Source: Dokdonia sinensis
GTDB lineage: Bacteria > Bacteroidota > Bacteroidia > Flavobacteriales > Flavobacteriaceae
Assembly: GCF_003688895.1 (NCBI RefSeq)
Contig: NZ_REFV01000003.1
Location: 1-64,000, forward strand
Reading direction: 5' to 3'
DNA length: 64,000 nucleotides
Each line of letters starts with the position of its first letter. Position 1 is the stretch's first letter. A program made the translations under genes and the position numbers. The notes under the pieces are model-generated. The model worked only from the letters and a program-made list of their open reading frames with translations. It made no database searches and was not told where the DNA came from. Positions 25,434 through 34,101 of this stretch are shown piece by piece.

Positions 25434-26671
25434 TAACGAATCTTGAGCGTTATAATCGACAGTACTGCGAGTAAAATCCCAACAATCCAAAACCGTGTGA
25501 CTATCTTACTCTCGTGTATTCCCTTTTTCTGATAATGATGATGTAACGGCGACATCAAAAAGATGCGACGCCCTTCTCCAAATTTTTTCTTTGTATACTT
25601 GAAATATCCCACCTGCATTACGACCGAAAGGTTTTCCATCAAGAAAATCCCACAAAGAATCGGGATGAGCCATTCTTTACGAGTAGCAATGGCGAGTACC
25701 GCGATAATCCCACCTATGGTAAGACTGCCCGTATCTCCCATAAATACCTGAGCAGGATAGGCATTGTACCACAAAAACCCAATGAGTGCTCCCACAAAGG
25801 CTGCAATGAAGATGAGCATCTCACCAGTTCCCGGGATATACATCACATTGAGGTAATCACTAAAAACAATGTTACCGGACACGAAGGCGAAAATCCCAAG
25901 CGTTAGAACTACAATTGCACTCGTCCCCGCAGCGAGTCCGTCGATACCATCCGTTAGGTTTGCCCCGTTTGAGACAGCCGTGATAATGAAAATCACAATA
26001 GGGATAAAGATGACCCAAGCGTAGTCTTTCCAGTCTTCATTAATAGCCGTTACAATAGTTTCATAATCAAGCTCATTGTTCTTCACAAAAGGAATGGTGG
26101 TTTTGAGGCTCTTTACTTCCTCTGTAAACTTCTGGTCACGCTTTGTCTCCGTGATTTCAAGCTTCTCTGTTCCCACTTCATTTTTAATTTCCTGACGGAC
26201 GGTAATATCACTATGAAAGAACATTGTAGCTCCGACGATAATCCCAAGGCCCACTTGTCCGATGACTTTATATTTACCAGCAAGACCTTCCTTGTTCTTT
26301 TCCATCTTCTTCTTGTAATCATCTAAAAAACCGATAATTCCCATCCAGACCGTGGTAATGATGAGCAAGACAATGTAAATGTTATCAAGATTTGCAAAAA
26401 GAATCACAGGAATAAGCGTCGCCGCAATGATGATAAGACCTCCCATTGTAGGCGTCCCAGCTTTTTCGGCTTGACCCTCTAGGCCCAGGTCACGTATTTG
26501 CTCACCCATTTGTTTACGGCGCAAGAACTTTATAATGCGTTCCCCGTAAATTGTTGATATACCAAGCGATAACAATACGGCAAGTGCCGCTCTAAACGTA
26601 CTGAACTGAAACAATCCCGCACCCGGCAAGTTGTAAGCCTCATCTAGAAATTTAAAAAGGTGATACAGCAT
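25433..26671 (-). CDS. mraY: Phospho-N-acetylmuramoyl-pentapeptide-transferase
   Basis: A 412-residue polytopic membrane enzyme that makes lipid I from UDP-MurNAc-pentapeptide and undecaprenyl phosphate. Signature stretches are [11 protein letters not shown], the aspartate pair [20 protein letters not shown] and [13 protein letters not shown]. An insertion of about 50 polar residues (roughly 150-205) between membrane segments makes it longer than the 360 residues of E. coli MraY; such an insert is usual in Bacteroidota as far as I know. Start and murE stop overlap by one base (TAATG). Confidence 0.97.
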   Translation of the reverse strand: MLYHLFKFLDEAYNLPGAGLFQFSTFRAALAVLLSLGISTIYGERIIKFLRRKQMGEQIRDLGLEGQAEKAGTPTMGGLIIIAATLIPVILFANLDNIYIVLLIITTVWMGIIGFLDDYKKKMEKNKEGLAGKYKVIGQVGLGIIVGATMFFHSDITVRQEIKNEVGTEKLEITETKRDQKFTEEVKSLKTTIPFVKNNELDYETIVTAINEDWKDYAWVIFIPIVIFIITAVSNGANLTDGIDGLAAGTSAIVVLTLGIFAFVSGNIVFSDYLNVMYIPGTGEMLIFIAAFVGALIGFLWYNAYPAQVFMGDTGSLTIGGIIAVLAIATRKEWLIPILCGIFLMENLSVVMQVGYFKYTKKKFGEGRRIFLMSPLHHHYQKKGIHESKIVTRFWIVGILLAVLSIITLKIR

Positions 26672-28134
26672 TACTTATTCAGTTGTTTGAGGGTTTCTTT
26701 TACTATTTTATAATCGTCAAAATCAAAGCGCTCCCCTTTTATCTCTTGATAGGTCTCGTGTCCTTTTCCAGCAATGAGAATGATATCACCAGCATTTGCA
26801 AGTTGGCAAGCGGTTTTAATGGCTTGCTTTCTATCTGTAATACTGAGCACCTTTTTTACATTGATGGGCTCTACACCTTTTTCGATTTCGGCGATAATGG
26901 TTTCTGGATTTTCTGATCTTGGATTGTCACTTGTGATGATTGCTTTAGTGCTCAATGCGCTAGCGATATGACCCATCTTAGGACGTTTTGTGGTGTCGCG
27001 GTCGCCTCCAGCACCCACTACCGTTATGAGTTCCTCGTTTTTTGTTCGGATGTCATTTATGGTCTCAAGTACATTTTTAAGGGCATCTGGCGTATGTGCA
27101 TAATCTACAATTGCCGTGATATTACCCTCAGAAATCAGATATTGGAAGCGACCAGACACACTTTCCAGTTCACTTAAAAGCTGTAATGCTTCAATTTGTG
27201 TAAGTCCTAAAATTTCTGCAGTTGCATAAATTGCGAGCAGGTTGTATGCATTAAAAGTCCCAATGAGCTTCACCCAGACTTCCTGATCCTGAATCTTAAG
27301 CAAGAGCCCGGAAAGTTGATTTTCCAGAATCTGCGCGCGGTAGTCTGCATAGGACTTTAATGCGTAAGTAAGTTTTCTAGCTTTAGTGTTTTGTAACATC
27401 ACCAAGCCGTTTTTATCATCTATGTTTACGAGCGCAAAAGCGTCCTTAGGCAACTCATCAAAGAATTTTTTCTTTACGTCGCGATACTCCGCAAAGGTGT
27501 CGTGGTAATCCAGATGGTCGTGTGAAAGATTTGTAAAAATCCCGCCTTCAAATCGCAATCCTTCCGAACGCTTTTGATGTATGCCGTGACTGCTTACTTC
27601 CATAAAACAGTACTCAACACCAGCCTCAGACATCTCAGCGAGATATTTATTTATGGTTAGGCCATCTGGAGTGGTATGCGTCGCTTTGTATTCTGTTTTG
27701 TCCACTAGAATTTTTACGGTCGAGAGTAAACCTGTTTTGTATCCCGCTTTATTAAAAAGTTGATATAGCAAACTGGCAATCGTCGTTTTTCCGTTAGTAC
27801 CCGTAATTCCTATCAGCTTTAAATTCTCCGAAGGGTTTCCGTAAAAATTGGCTGCGATAGTCGCCAGCGCACTTGAGCTGTCGGCTACTTTCACGTAAGT
27901 GACACCATTTACAATTTGCTCAGGCAACTCCTCGCACACGATGGCAATTGCACCTTGCTCGACCGCCTTAAGAATGTAATCGTGCCCGTCACTTTGAGTG
28001 CCACGTATCGCCACAAACACATCATTAAGCCCCACTTTACGCGAGTCAAAATGCACGTCAGTTATTGCCACGGCAGTATTTCCGACTACGGCCTCCAGCG
28101 TTACCTTATACAATATGTCTTTAAGCAATATCAC
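26671..28134 (-). CDS. murE: UDP-MurNAc-L-alanyl-D-glutamate--meso-diaminopimelate ligase
   Basis: A 487-residue Mur ligase adding the third stem-peptide residue. The ATP loop is [14 protein letters not shown] at about 107-120. The DNPRSENP motif near residue 405 is the one associated with meso-diaminopimelate specificity, so an A1-gamma type peptidoglycan is predicted. The start overlaps the ftsI stop by four bases. murF does not follow, unlike in E. coli; the next gene is mraY. Confidence 0.96.
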   Translation of the reverse strand: MILLKDILYKVTLEAVVGNTAVAITDVHFDSRKVGLNDVFVAIRGTQSDGHDYILKAVEQGAIAIVCEELPEQIVNGVTYVKVADSSSALATIAANFYGNPSENLKLIGITGTNGKTTIASLLYQLFNKAGYKTGLLSTVKILVDKTEYKATHTTPDGLTINKYLAEMSEAGVEYCFMEVSSHGIHQKRSEGLRFEGGIFTNLSHDHLDYHDTFAEYRDVKKKFFDELPKDAFALVNIDDKNGLVMLQNTKARKLTYALKSYADYRAQILENQLSGLLLKIQDQEVWVKLIGTFNAYNLLAIYATAEILGLTQIEALQLLSELESVSGRFQYLISEGNITAIVDYAHTPDALKNVLETINDIRTKNEELITVVGAGGDRDTTKRPKMGHIASALSTKAIITSDNPRSENPETIIAEIEKGVEPINVKKVLSITDRKQAIKTACQLANAGDIILIAGKGHETYQEIKGERFDFDDYKIVKETLKQLNK

Positions 28135-30122
28135 GACAGTTCGAGGCTTATGGTTTGATTCTTTTCTAGTTTTATACCCGGTTTAATGGACTGATTTTTC
28201 ACTTTTCCGCTTCCGCGAAATTTTACTTTGAGACCTAGATTCTCTAAAAGCGCCACGGCATCCATTCCAGACATTCCTTTAACATTAGGAATAGTCTTGT
28301 GTCCCTTATTCACATTTGTGTAGTACTTCTCAAAATCCCCCTCAATCGCCGAAGGATTTGCTCTAGGCAACACTACCTCATCAATTACCGGCGTGTCTGA
28401 ATAGATTTTTTGAGCTATTTCTTTGAAAACTGGAGCTGCAACGATATTTCCGTAGTATCCAATAGACTTCTTAGGTTTGTGCACGACCACGATACAAGAG
28501 TACCTCGGATTATCTGCTGGAAAGTATCCCGCAAAAGAAGAGATATACCTCCCTGGCTCTATCCAATACTCTATCTGGCAGGTTCCTGTTTTCCCGGCCA
28601 TCGAAAACTCGGGGCTGTATATATTTTTAGCAGTACCGCGCTCCACGGTTTTTTTCATCATTTCCTTTACAACATCTATCGTTTCCTGAGATGCAATTCG
28701 TGGATTGATTACTTCCTTTTCAAACGTCTCTACCGTTTGATCCCACTCTTTTACTTCTTTGATAAAGCGTGGCTTTACCATCTCTCCATCATTTGCAATG
28801 GCATTATAAAAGGTGAGTGTCTGTAGCGGGGTAAGTTGCACTCCATACCCAAAGGCCATCCACGGCAAGGTCGTCCCGTACCAATCGTCATCACCGGGAT
28901 ACGGAAATTTTGGCTTTCCTTCGCCTATGATTTCAATGCCTAATTGATCGTTGAGGCCCATATTAAACAATCGTTTTACAAATCGCTTTGGGTTGTCTTT
29001 GTAGTTTTCGTTTATCATTTTCGCGAAAGCGGTATTACTACTCAGCTCAAAAGCCTTTGCAGCACTTATCTTTCCGTAACCGCCCCATTTAGAATCGAGC
29101 ACGGTGCGATCATAAAATTTTACGCGTCCGTTTTCAGTATCGAACACGGTGCTGGAATCAATCACCTTGTCCTCGAGGGCAGCGACCATAGACATCAACT
29201 TAAAAGTCGAACCTGGCTCGTGCGACTCACCTACTGCGTAGTTGAGGCGCTCATAATACTTGCCTTCTGGTGTGCGACCTAAATTTGAAATGGCTTTGAT
29301 CTCACCTGTCTCTGTCTCCATAACAACCACGCTACCGTGGTCTGCCTCAAATTTCTCGAGACTTTGGAGTAGGGCGTTATGAGCCACATCTTGAATATTC
29401 ACATCGATGGTAGAAATGACATCGTAGCCATCTCTAGGCTCCACCACGTTGCCCACACCAAGGGGTTTCCACTCACCTTTAGATATTTTTTGCTTGAGGC
29501 GACGCCCTTCTTTACCTCTTAAGTAATGTCCATAGGCTCCCTCAAGTCCAACTCGTGTGAAATAGCCACTATCGTCCTTGCGCTCATAACCCACGGTACG
29601 CTCTGCCATTTTTTCAAGTGGGTGCTCACGCTCCGTGTGTTGCTCGATAATGATACCGCCTTTGTATTTTCCTTTATTAAAAAGAGGAAGCGCACGGATC
29701 TTCATATAATCACCGTAGCCCAGCTTTCTAGCAATAAAGAGATATCTGTTTTTTGTAGAGCGGGCTTTTCGTAATCGGTTTTCGTAGTAAGAGGCAGGTT
29801 TACCCAATACTTCCGATAGTCCTTTTGAAAGTCCCACAATATTCTCGCTAAAATGTTCTTTAGAAGGAGACATCGCATCCCAGCGGATGTCATATTTAAT
29901 TTGTGATGTAGCAAGTAAACTACCGTCCTCTGCATAGAGATTCCCGCGAGTAGCTGGAATGGTGACCATCTTTTCAGTACTCGTGACCGCCATCTCGCGA
30001 TATTTGTCACCTTGAAAAACTTGGATGTTTACCAATTTAATCGTGACGGCAAGTGCAAAGATGAACATACATCCAGACACAAAATACAAACGGTTCAATA
30101 TGTTCTTTTCGGTGGTTGCCAC
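28131..30122 (-). CDS. ftsI: Penicillin-binding protein FtsI/SpoVD-type with PASTA domain
   Basis: A 663-residue class B transpeptidase for septal peptidoglycan. One N-terminal membrane helix (about 14-34) precedes a pedestal domain. In the transpeptidase domain the triad STFK (GSTFKLMSMV), SSN (SSNTAFAK) and KTG (AGKTGTCQ) is complete. A C-terminal PASTA domain (about 600-663, TIPNVKGMSGMDAVALLENLG) is a feature of SpoVD and many Bacteroidota FtsI. The SSN region carries a degraded palindrome (29017-29030, AFAK), and a weaker one is at 28209-28222. Confidence 0.96.
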   Translation of the reverse strand: MATTEKNILNRLYFVSGCMFIFALAVTIKLVNIQVFQGDKYREMAVTSTEKMVTIPATRGNLYAEDGSLLATSQIKYDIRWDAMSPSKEHFSENIVGLSKGLSEVLGKPASYYENRLRKARSTKNRYLFIARKLGYGDYMKIRALPLFNKGKYKGGIIIEQHTEREHPLEKMAERTVGYERKDDSGYFTRVGLEGAYGHYLRGKEGRRLKQKISKGEWKPLGVGNVVEPRDGYDVISTIDVNIQDVAHNALLQSLEKFEADHGSVVVMETETGEIKAISNLGRTPEGKYYERLNYAVGESHEPGSTFKLMSMVAALEDKVIDSSTVFDTENGRVKFYDRTVLDSKWGGYGKISAAKAFELSSNTAFAKMINENYKDNPKRFVKRLFNMGLNDQLGIEIIGEGKPKFPYPGDDDWYGTTLPWMAFGYGVQLTPLQTLTFYNAIANDGEMVKPRFIKEVKEWDQTVETFEKEVINPRIASQETIDVVKEMMKKTVERGTAKNIYSPEFSMAGKTGTCQIEYWIEPGRYISSFAGYFPADNPRYSCIVVVHKPKKSIGYYGNIVAAPVFKEIAQKIYSDTPVIDEVVLPRANPSAIEGDFEKYYTNVNKGHKTIPNVKGMSGMDAVALLENLGLKVKFRGSGKVKNQSIKPGIKLEKNQTISLELS
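28209..28222. repeat. Weak palindrome-like match in the ftsI PASTA region
   Basis: GCTTCCGCGAAATT, three mismatches from the core. The gene reads KFRGSG here. It may be an eroded copy or chance. Confidence 0.35.
29017..29030. repeat. Degenerate palindrome copy in ftsI
   Basis: ATTTTCGCGAAAGC, two mismatches in one arm. It is read as AFAK immediately after the catalytic SSN motif. Confidence 0.6.
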
Positions 30123-30124
30123 GA

Positions 30125-30445
30125 TTATTCTTTACTGCTTTTTACTTTTATTTTTTTCGGTGGCACGTTAGATGGTTTTACACCTCGTGCCTCGAGTGCT
30201 TTTGCCACACTACTATTTGTTTTCAGTTTCCAAAGCGCCAGTCTCGCATCTACCGCCTCACTTCTCAACTCCTCCACGTGCTCTTTTAGCCTTGTTATCT
30301 CGTGCACTTTCTCATCGGCCCTGTGTGAACTTGCAATCATAACCAGTGCGAGAACAGAAAGGAAAATGATCATACGCCAGTTTTTAAAAGCATCCTCGTC
30401 TACAAGAAATTTTCCTTTGAGTATGTTGTTGATGTTCTTTTTCAT
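30125..30445 (-). CDS. ftsL: FtsL-like cell division protein
   Basis: A 106-residue small bitopic protein. One hydrophobic helix at about residues 25-42 (MIIFLSVLALVMIAS) is followed by a heptad-rich coiled coil (VHEITRLKEHVEELRSEAVDARL), the architecture of FtsL/FtsL-like divisome linkers. Sequence similarity to model FtsL is weak; the call depends on its place between rsmH and ftsI and on topology. It ends two bases before ftsI starts. Confidence 0.8.
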   Translation of the reverse strand: MKKNINNILKGKFLVDEDAFKNWRMIIFLSVLALVMIASSHRADEKVHEITRLKEHVEELRSEAVDARLALWKLKTNSSVAKALEARGVKPSNVPPKKIKVKSSKE

Positions 30446-30497
30446 TTTTCACCTCACCTAACCTCTCCTCAAGGAGAGGCAATTTAATTCTGAGCCC

Positions 30498-31394
30498 TTA
30501 TATTTTTTCAGCTATGCGCAACTTTGCGCTTCTTGCTCTGTTGTTTATTTTAATTTCTGCATTACTTGGCACGACGAGCTTTCCTACTTTTTTAAAGGGC
30601 ACCTCAAAGTTTCCGAACATATCTCTTTCTGGCTCCCCTTCGAACATTCCGTTGCGGATGTACCTTTTTACTAAGCGGTCCTCTAAAGAGTGATAGCTTA
30701 TGAGGCTTATCCTCCCTCCCGTTTCAAGCAATTGCTCTGTCTGCAGCAGAAACTCTTTTAACACCTCAATCTCTTGATTTACCTCGATGCGGATTGCCTG
30801 ATAAATCTGCGCTAGGATTTTGTGCTCTCTATGCTTGGGTAAAAATGGCGCGAGCACTTTTTTGAGTTGCTCGCTTGTTTTAATTTTTGCAATACTGCGT
30901 TCTTGTACGATTGTTGACGCTAACTTAGGCGCATTACGCAATTCTCCATATTGCCAGAAAACCTGTCGCAACTCCTCCTCACCATAATCATTTATCACAT
31001 TGTAAGCAGAAAGTTTGTCCTTCTGATTCATACGCATGTCAAGATCACTCTCAAAGCGTGTAGAAAATCCGCGTTCGGCCACATCAAACTGATGCGAACT
31101 CACCCCAAAATCCCCTAGGATTCCATCCACTTTTTTCAATCCGTGAAAACGCAGAAAGCGTTTTATAAATCTGAAATTTTCGGGAATCAACGTAAACCTA
31201 TCGTCGTCCAGTATGTTTTGCAGAGCGTCTGGGTCTTGGTCAAAGGCGTAAAGCTTTCCGTTATCACCCAGTCTATTTAATATTTCTTTGGAATGTCCAC
31301 CTCCGCCAAAGGTCACATCCACATAAACACCATCTGGTTTTATCGCCAGACCGTCTACGGTCTCGTGCAACAGTACGGGGTTATGATAATCCAT
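30498..31394 (-). CDS. rsmH: 16S rRNA (cytosine(1402)-N(4))-methyltransferase
   Basis: A 298-residue SAM-dependent methyltransferase (formerly MraW) acting on C1402 of 16S rRNA. Family features: the start YHNPVLLHETVDGL, the SAM loop VDVTFGGGGHSKEIL, DGILGDFGVSSHQFD, and SYHSLEDRLVKRYI near the C-terminus. It overlaps the mraZ end by 14 bases. Confidence 0.97.
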   Translation of the reverse strand: MDYHNPVLLHETVDGLAIKPDGVYVDVTFGGGGHSKEILNRLGDNGKLYAFDQDPDALQNILDDDRFTLIPENFRFIKRFLRFHGLKKVDGILGDFGVSSHQFDVAERGFSTRFESDLDMRMNQKDKLSAYNVINDYGEEELRQVFWQYGELRNAPKLASTIVQERSIAKIKTSEQLKKVLAPFLPKHREHKILAQIYQAIRIEVNQEIEVLKEFLLQTEQLLETGGRISLISYHSLEDRLVKRYIRNGMFEGEPERDMFGNFEVPFKKVGKLVVPSNAEIKINNRARSAKLRIAEKI

Positions 31395-31851
31395 CTGGTA
31401 TATCGCTATCTCCCATTACTTCTTCGGCGAGGTCTGCAAAGTCGACCGTCGCTTCATCTATGGCTTTTTCGTATAAATCCTTATCCCAAATCTCCAGAAT
31501 GTTAAATGCAGCGTTCACTACAATAGACTTGTCGAGACTTGCAAAAGCCCCCAAATCCTTAGAGACCAGAATCCTTCCCGTACTATCCACCTCAACGGGC
31601 TTTACACCGGCATTAAAACGGCGAATGAATTCGTCATTCTTTTTATTAAAGCGGTTGAGCATATTCACTTTTGCACTCAGTGTATTCCACTCTGCAATCG
31701 GGTAAAGCTCTAGACATTTTTGGAACACAGCACGCTTAAGCACAAAGCCATCCTGAAGTATGGGTGCCAGTTGCTTTTTAAACGCTTGAGGCAACATGAG
31801 TCTGCCCTTAGCGTCTATTTTGCATTCATAAGTTCCTATTAAATTGAGCAC
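31381..31851 (-). CDS. mraZ: Transcriptional regulator MraZ
   Basis: A 156-residue double AbrB-type (SpoVT-like) DNA-binding regulator that controls the dcw operon. Two copies of the family half-domain are seen: NLIGTYECKIDAKGRLMLPQAFKK and the second around VEVDSTGRILVSKDLGAFA. I chose GTG at 31851 as start because the conserved family N-terminus begins there. An upstream ATG at 31905 would add 18 atypical residues and run into the operator. Five ACCAC boxes upstream (31901-31956) are its likely binding sites. Confidence 0.94.
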   Translation of the reverse strand: MLNLIGTYECKIDAKGRLMLPQAFKKQLAPILQDGFVLKRAVFQKCLELYPIAEWNTLSAKVNMLNRFNKKNDEFIRRFNAGVKPVEVDSTGRILVSKDLGAFASLDKSIVVNAAFNILEIWDKDLYEKAIDEATVDFADLAEEVMGDSDIPDGLS

Positions 31852-31881
31852 TCGAATTGGTTTGGTTACACTGTTTAAACT

Positions 31882-31889
31882 CAAATATA
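31882..31889 (-). promoter_or_regulatory. Probable -7 element of the dcw promoter
   Basis: TATATTTG on the minus strand, matching the Bacteroidota TAnnTTTG consensus, 31 bases upstream of the mraZ GTG. No clear TTG lies at -33; the MraZ boxes occupy that region instead, as expected for repression. Confidence 0.5.
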
Positions 31890-31900
31890 ACGCAAATATT

Positions 31901-31956
31901 ACCACTTTTTACCACTTTCTACCACTTTGTTGATAAGTTGCACCACCTTCCACCAC
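31901..31956 (-). promoter_or_regulatory. MraZ operator boxes
   Basis: On the minus strand GTGGT occurs five times. The plus-strand ACCAC positions are 31901, 31911 and 31921 (exact 10-base spacing), then 31942 and 31952 (again 10). Direct GTGG-type repeats at helical spacing upstream of mraZ are the known operator architecture for MraZ autoregulation of dcw operons. Confidence 0.85.
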
Positions 31957-32024
31957 TTGTTAACAATGCGATGGCTTTTTTGTCATTTCAAAAATGTGGA
32001 GGTAAAAGTTAGATTATGAGTGGT

Positions 32025-32044
32025 TACGCTTTCGCGAAAGCGTA
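32025..32044. repeat. Dispersed palindrome, 20-bp copy in a divergent promoter region
   Basis: TACGCTTTCGCGAAAGCGTA between the mraZ operator and the hydrolase promoter. A transcription terminator would make little sense in this divergent position. Confidence 0.97.
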
Positions 32045-32155
32045 CTAAAAACCATTCTTATTACCATAAACAATTCTAAATAAGGCATTAAGAACATAGC
32101 CCTGTCCTGACGTTAAGCATTTATAAAAAAAACGACCAATGAAAACCGAAATACC

Positions 32156-32163
32156 TATATTTG
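32156..32163 (+). promoter_or_regulatory. Probable -7 element of the hydrolase gene
   Basis: TATATTTG, a full match to TAnnTTTG, 26 bases upstream of the ATG. No TTG at the expected -33 distance. Confidence 0.45.
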
Positions 32164-32188
32164 CTTTAACCGACGGCTAACCAACTTT

Positions 32189-32953
32189 ATGGAACACAAA
32201 CTAATTACGGAAGGAAAATTTACGTATCTCGAAGAGGGCGAAGGCACCCCAATCATTATCCTGCACGGGCTTATGGGTGGATTGAGCAACTTTGATGCGG
32301 TTACTACTTTCTTTTCGGAAAATGGTTATAAAGTTGTAATCCCTGAGCTTCCCGTATATACGATGCCACTTATTAAAACAGGGGTTAAATCGTTTGCAAA
32401 ATTTCTTAATGAGTTTATTAAGATGAAAGGCTACAAAGAGGTTATTCTCTTAGGAAACTCGATGGGCGGACACGTAGGACTGTATCATACCAAGATGGCT
32501 CCAGACCGTATTAAAGGTCTTGTTATTACTGGTAGTTCTGGTCTTTATGAAAGTGCGATGGGAGAAAGCTACCCTAAGCGCGGTGACTACGAATACATCA
32601 AGAAAAAAGCTGAAGGTGTATTTTACGATCCAAAAATTGCCACCAAAGAGATTGTGGACGAGGTATACGACACCGTAAATGACCGAAACAAATTACTCAA
32701 AACACTTGCTATCGCAAAAAGTGCAATTCGCCACAACATGGCGCAGGATCTTCCTGAAATGCACACGCCTACCTGCATCATTTGGGGAAAGCAAGACGGT
32801 GTAACACCACCAGAAGTTGCCGAGGATTTTAACAAACTCCTTCCCGACTCTGACCTTTTCTGGATAGATGAATGTGGACACGCAGCGATGATGGAGAAGC
32901 CCCACGAGTTCAATGAGATTTTGTTGGGGTGGTTAAAGAAGCGTGGGTTTTAG
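32189..32953 (+). CDS. Alpha/beta-fold hydrolase
   Basis: A 254-residue cytoplasmic serine hydrolase. Oxyanion region: ILHGLMGGLSNFD. The nucleophile elbow is GNSMGGH at about residues 91-97, the acid is in IIWGKQDGVTP and the catalytic histidine in DECGHAAMMEKP, so the triad is complete. Substrate unknown; the family includes esterases and acyl hydrolases. It precedes engB on the same strand with a 72-base gap containing a separate promoter element. Confidence 0.88.
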   Translation: MEHKLITEGKFTYLEEGEGTPIIILHGLMGGLSNFDAVTTFFSENGYKVVIPELPVYTMPLIKTGVKSFAKFLNEFIKMKGYKEVILLGNSMGGHVGLYHTKMAPDRIKGLVITGSSGLYESAMGESYPKRGDYEYIKKKAEGVFYDPKIATKEIVDEVYDTVNDRNKLLKTLAIAKSAIRHNMAQDLPEMHTPTCIIWGKQDGVTPPEVAEDFNKLLPDSDLFWIDECGHAAMMEKPHEFNEILLGWLKKRGF

Positions 32954-33013
32954 AGATTGTAGAAGATACTTTTTTCTTTTCAGCACTAATCTATTACTCA
33001 AAGGTGAATTCCC

Positions 33014-33021
33014 TACTTTTG
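33014..33021 (+). promoter_or_regulatory. Possible -7 element placing the start of engB mRNA at its ATG
   Basis: TACTTTTG fits TAnnTTTG and ends only four bases before the ATG at 33026. If used, the transcript would be leaderless or nearly so. No TTG at -33. Confidence 0.35.
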
Positions 33022-33025
33022 CAGT

Positions 33026-33634
33026 ATGAAAATCAAATCTGCCCAGTTTATTGTCAGTAACTCTGAAGTTAAGAAATGCCCGCGCACGCGATTGCCAGAA
33101 TATGCATTCATAGGTCGCTCTAATGTGGGTAAATCCTCGCTCATTAATATGCTAACCAATCGTAAGGGACTTGCTAAAACTTCTGGACGGCCAGGAAAAA
33201 CACAGCTTATAAATCATTTTTTGATTAATGAGAACTGGCACCTTGTAGATTTACCTGGATATGGCTATGCTCGCGTTTCCAAAAAGGAGAAGAAAACCTT
33301 CCAGCGCTTTATTACCGATTATTTCGAGCAGCGAGAACAAATGATTTCTGCATTTGTGTTGGTAGACTGCCGTCACGAGCCCCAAAAAATCGATATGGAG
33401 TTTATGGAGTATTTAGGGGAAAAAGAGATTCCATTTTCCATCATTTTTACCAAAGCAGACAAGGAGAAACCCAAATCCTTAGAGCGTAAAATTGAGCATT
33501 ACAAAAAAATTATGCTTGAAGGTGTGTGGTGGGAATTTCCTAATTACTTTGTGAGTAGTGCAACGAATGGTGAGGGACAGGAAGAGATTCTCAATTATAT
33601 TGAGGATATTAATGGGAATTTAAAATTAGGTTAG
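33026..33634 (+). CDS. engB: Ribosome biogenesis GTPase EngB/YsxC
   Basis: A 202-residue TRAFAC-class GTPase needed for 50S subunit assembly. G1 is GRSNVGKSS at about residues 30-38, G3 DLPGYG at 75-80 and G4 TKADK at about 151-155. Length and order are typical. Its stop overlaps the stop of the convergent small gene (33631-33634). Confidence 0.96.
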   Translation: MKIKSAQFIVSNSEVKKCPRTRLPEYAFIGRSNVGKSSLINMLTNRKGLAKTSGRPGKTQLINHFLINENWHLVDLPGYGYARVSKKEKKTFQRFITDYFEQREQMISAFVLVDCRHEPQKIDMEFMEYLGEKEIPFSIIFTKADKEKPKSLERKIEHYKKIMLEGVWWEFPNYFVSSATNGEGQEEILNYIEDINGNLKLG

Positions 33635-34002
33635 TCCCAATCTAATTTTAGCACATTATTTACTTCGTCAATTAAAGCCTCTAAGTTTTGAATCTCCTTA
33701 AAACGCTCTGTAGCAATTGCTATTTCTAGTTCGCCATTCCTTTCGGCTAGAACGATGGGGAAATCGTATTTGGGAAGCCACTTTGATTTATAAGCTTTAA
33801 GGAACTCATCTTTATGCAAGAATATGAGAGGGCTTTTTATGCTTTCGCGAAAGCGTACCCATTCCTCTTTTTCTCTGAATGCGCCAAAGGTAAGACTACA
33901 CAAATCGCACTCATACGTTTGAGGACTCAAAATTTTATGAGTTGCATCCAGCAAAGCATTGAGGTTGCCAGAGTTTGCGTTGTATACAAAAATAAGCTTC
34001 AT
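33631..34002 (-). CDS. Small conserved hypothetical protein
   Basis: A 123-residue cytoplasmic protein opening with [19 protein letters not shown], containing [13 protein letters not shown] (a C-x2-C pair), a middle basic segment and the acidic C-terminus. I do not recognise a function. A palindrome copy (33841-33854) encodes FRES within it. It converges on engB with overlapping stop codons and no terminator between them. Confidence 0.7.
   Translation of the reverse strand: MKLIFVYNANSGNLNALLDATHKILSPQTYECDLCSLTFGAFREKEEWVRFRESIKSPLIFLHKDEFLKAYKSKWLPKYDFPIVLAERNGELEIAIATERFKEIQNLEALIDEVNNVLKLDWD
33841..33854. repeat. Dispersed palindrome, exact core copy inside a small gene
   Basis: GCTTTCGCGAAAGC read as FRES (RFRES), a different frame from the LSRK copies. 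Confidence 0.95.
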
Positions 34003-34043
34003 GACGTAAAGATAGTCTGTAAGATCGAGACATCATTACATAA

Positions 34044-34072
34044 AAAAGGACGCCCATTACGAACGCCCTTTT
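34044..34072 (-). terminator. Terminator of the large T9SS protein gene
   Basis: AAAAGG-A-CG pairs with CG-C-CCTTTT around the loop; the leftward transcript ends in a U-run. It lies 30 bases after the gene's stop. Confidence 0.6.
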
Positions 34073-34101
34073 CACAACTAAATCAACTCAATCACTAAAC
34101 A

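Larger units (their letters stand above)
31852..32188. other. Divergent control region mraZ / alpha-beta hydrolase
   Basis: 337 bases holding, from left to right, the dcw -7 element, the MraZ boxes, a 20-bp dispersed palindrome (32025-32044) and a rightward TATATTTG element (32156-32163). Confidence 0.7.

Noticed and set aside
31852-31905. Longer mraZ N-terminus starting at ATG 31905
   Set aside because: The added 18 residues are not family-like and the ATG lies within the operator, upstream of the predicted transcript start.
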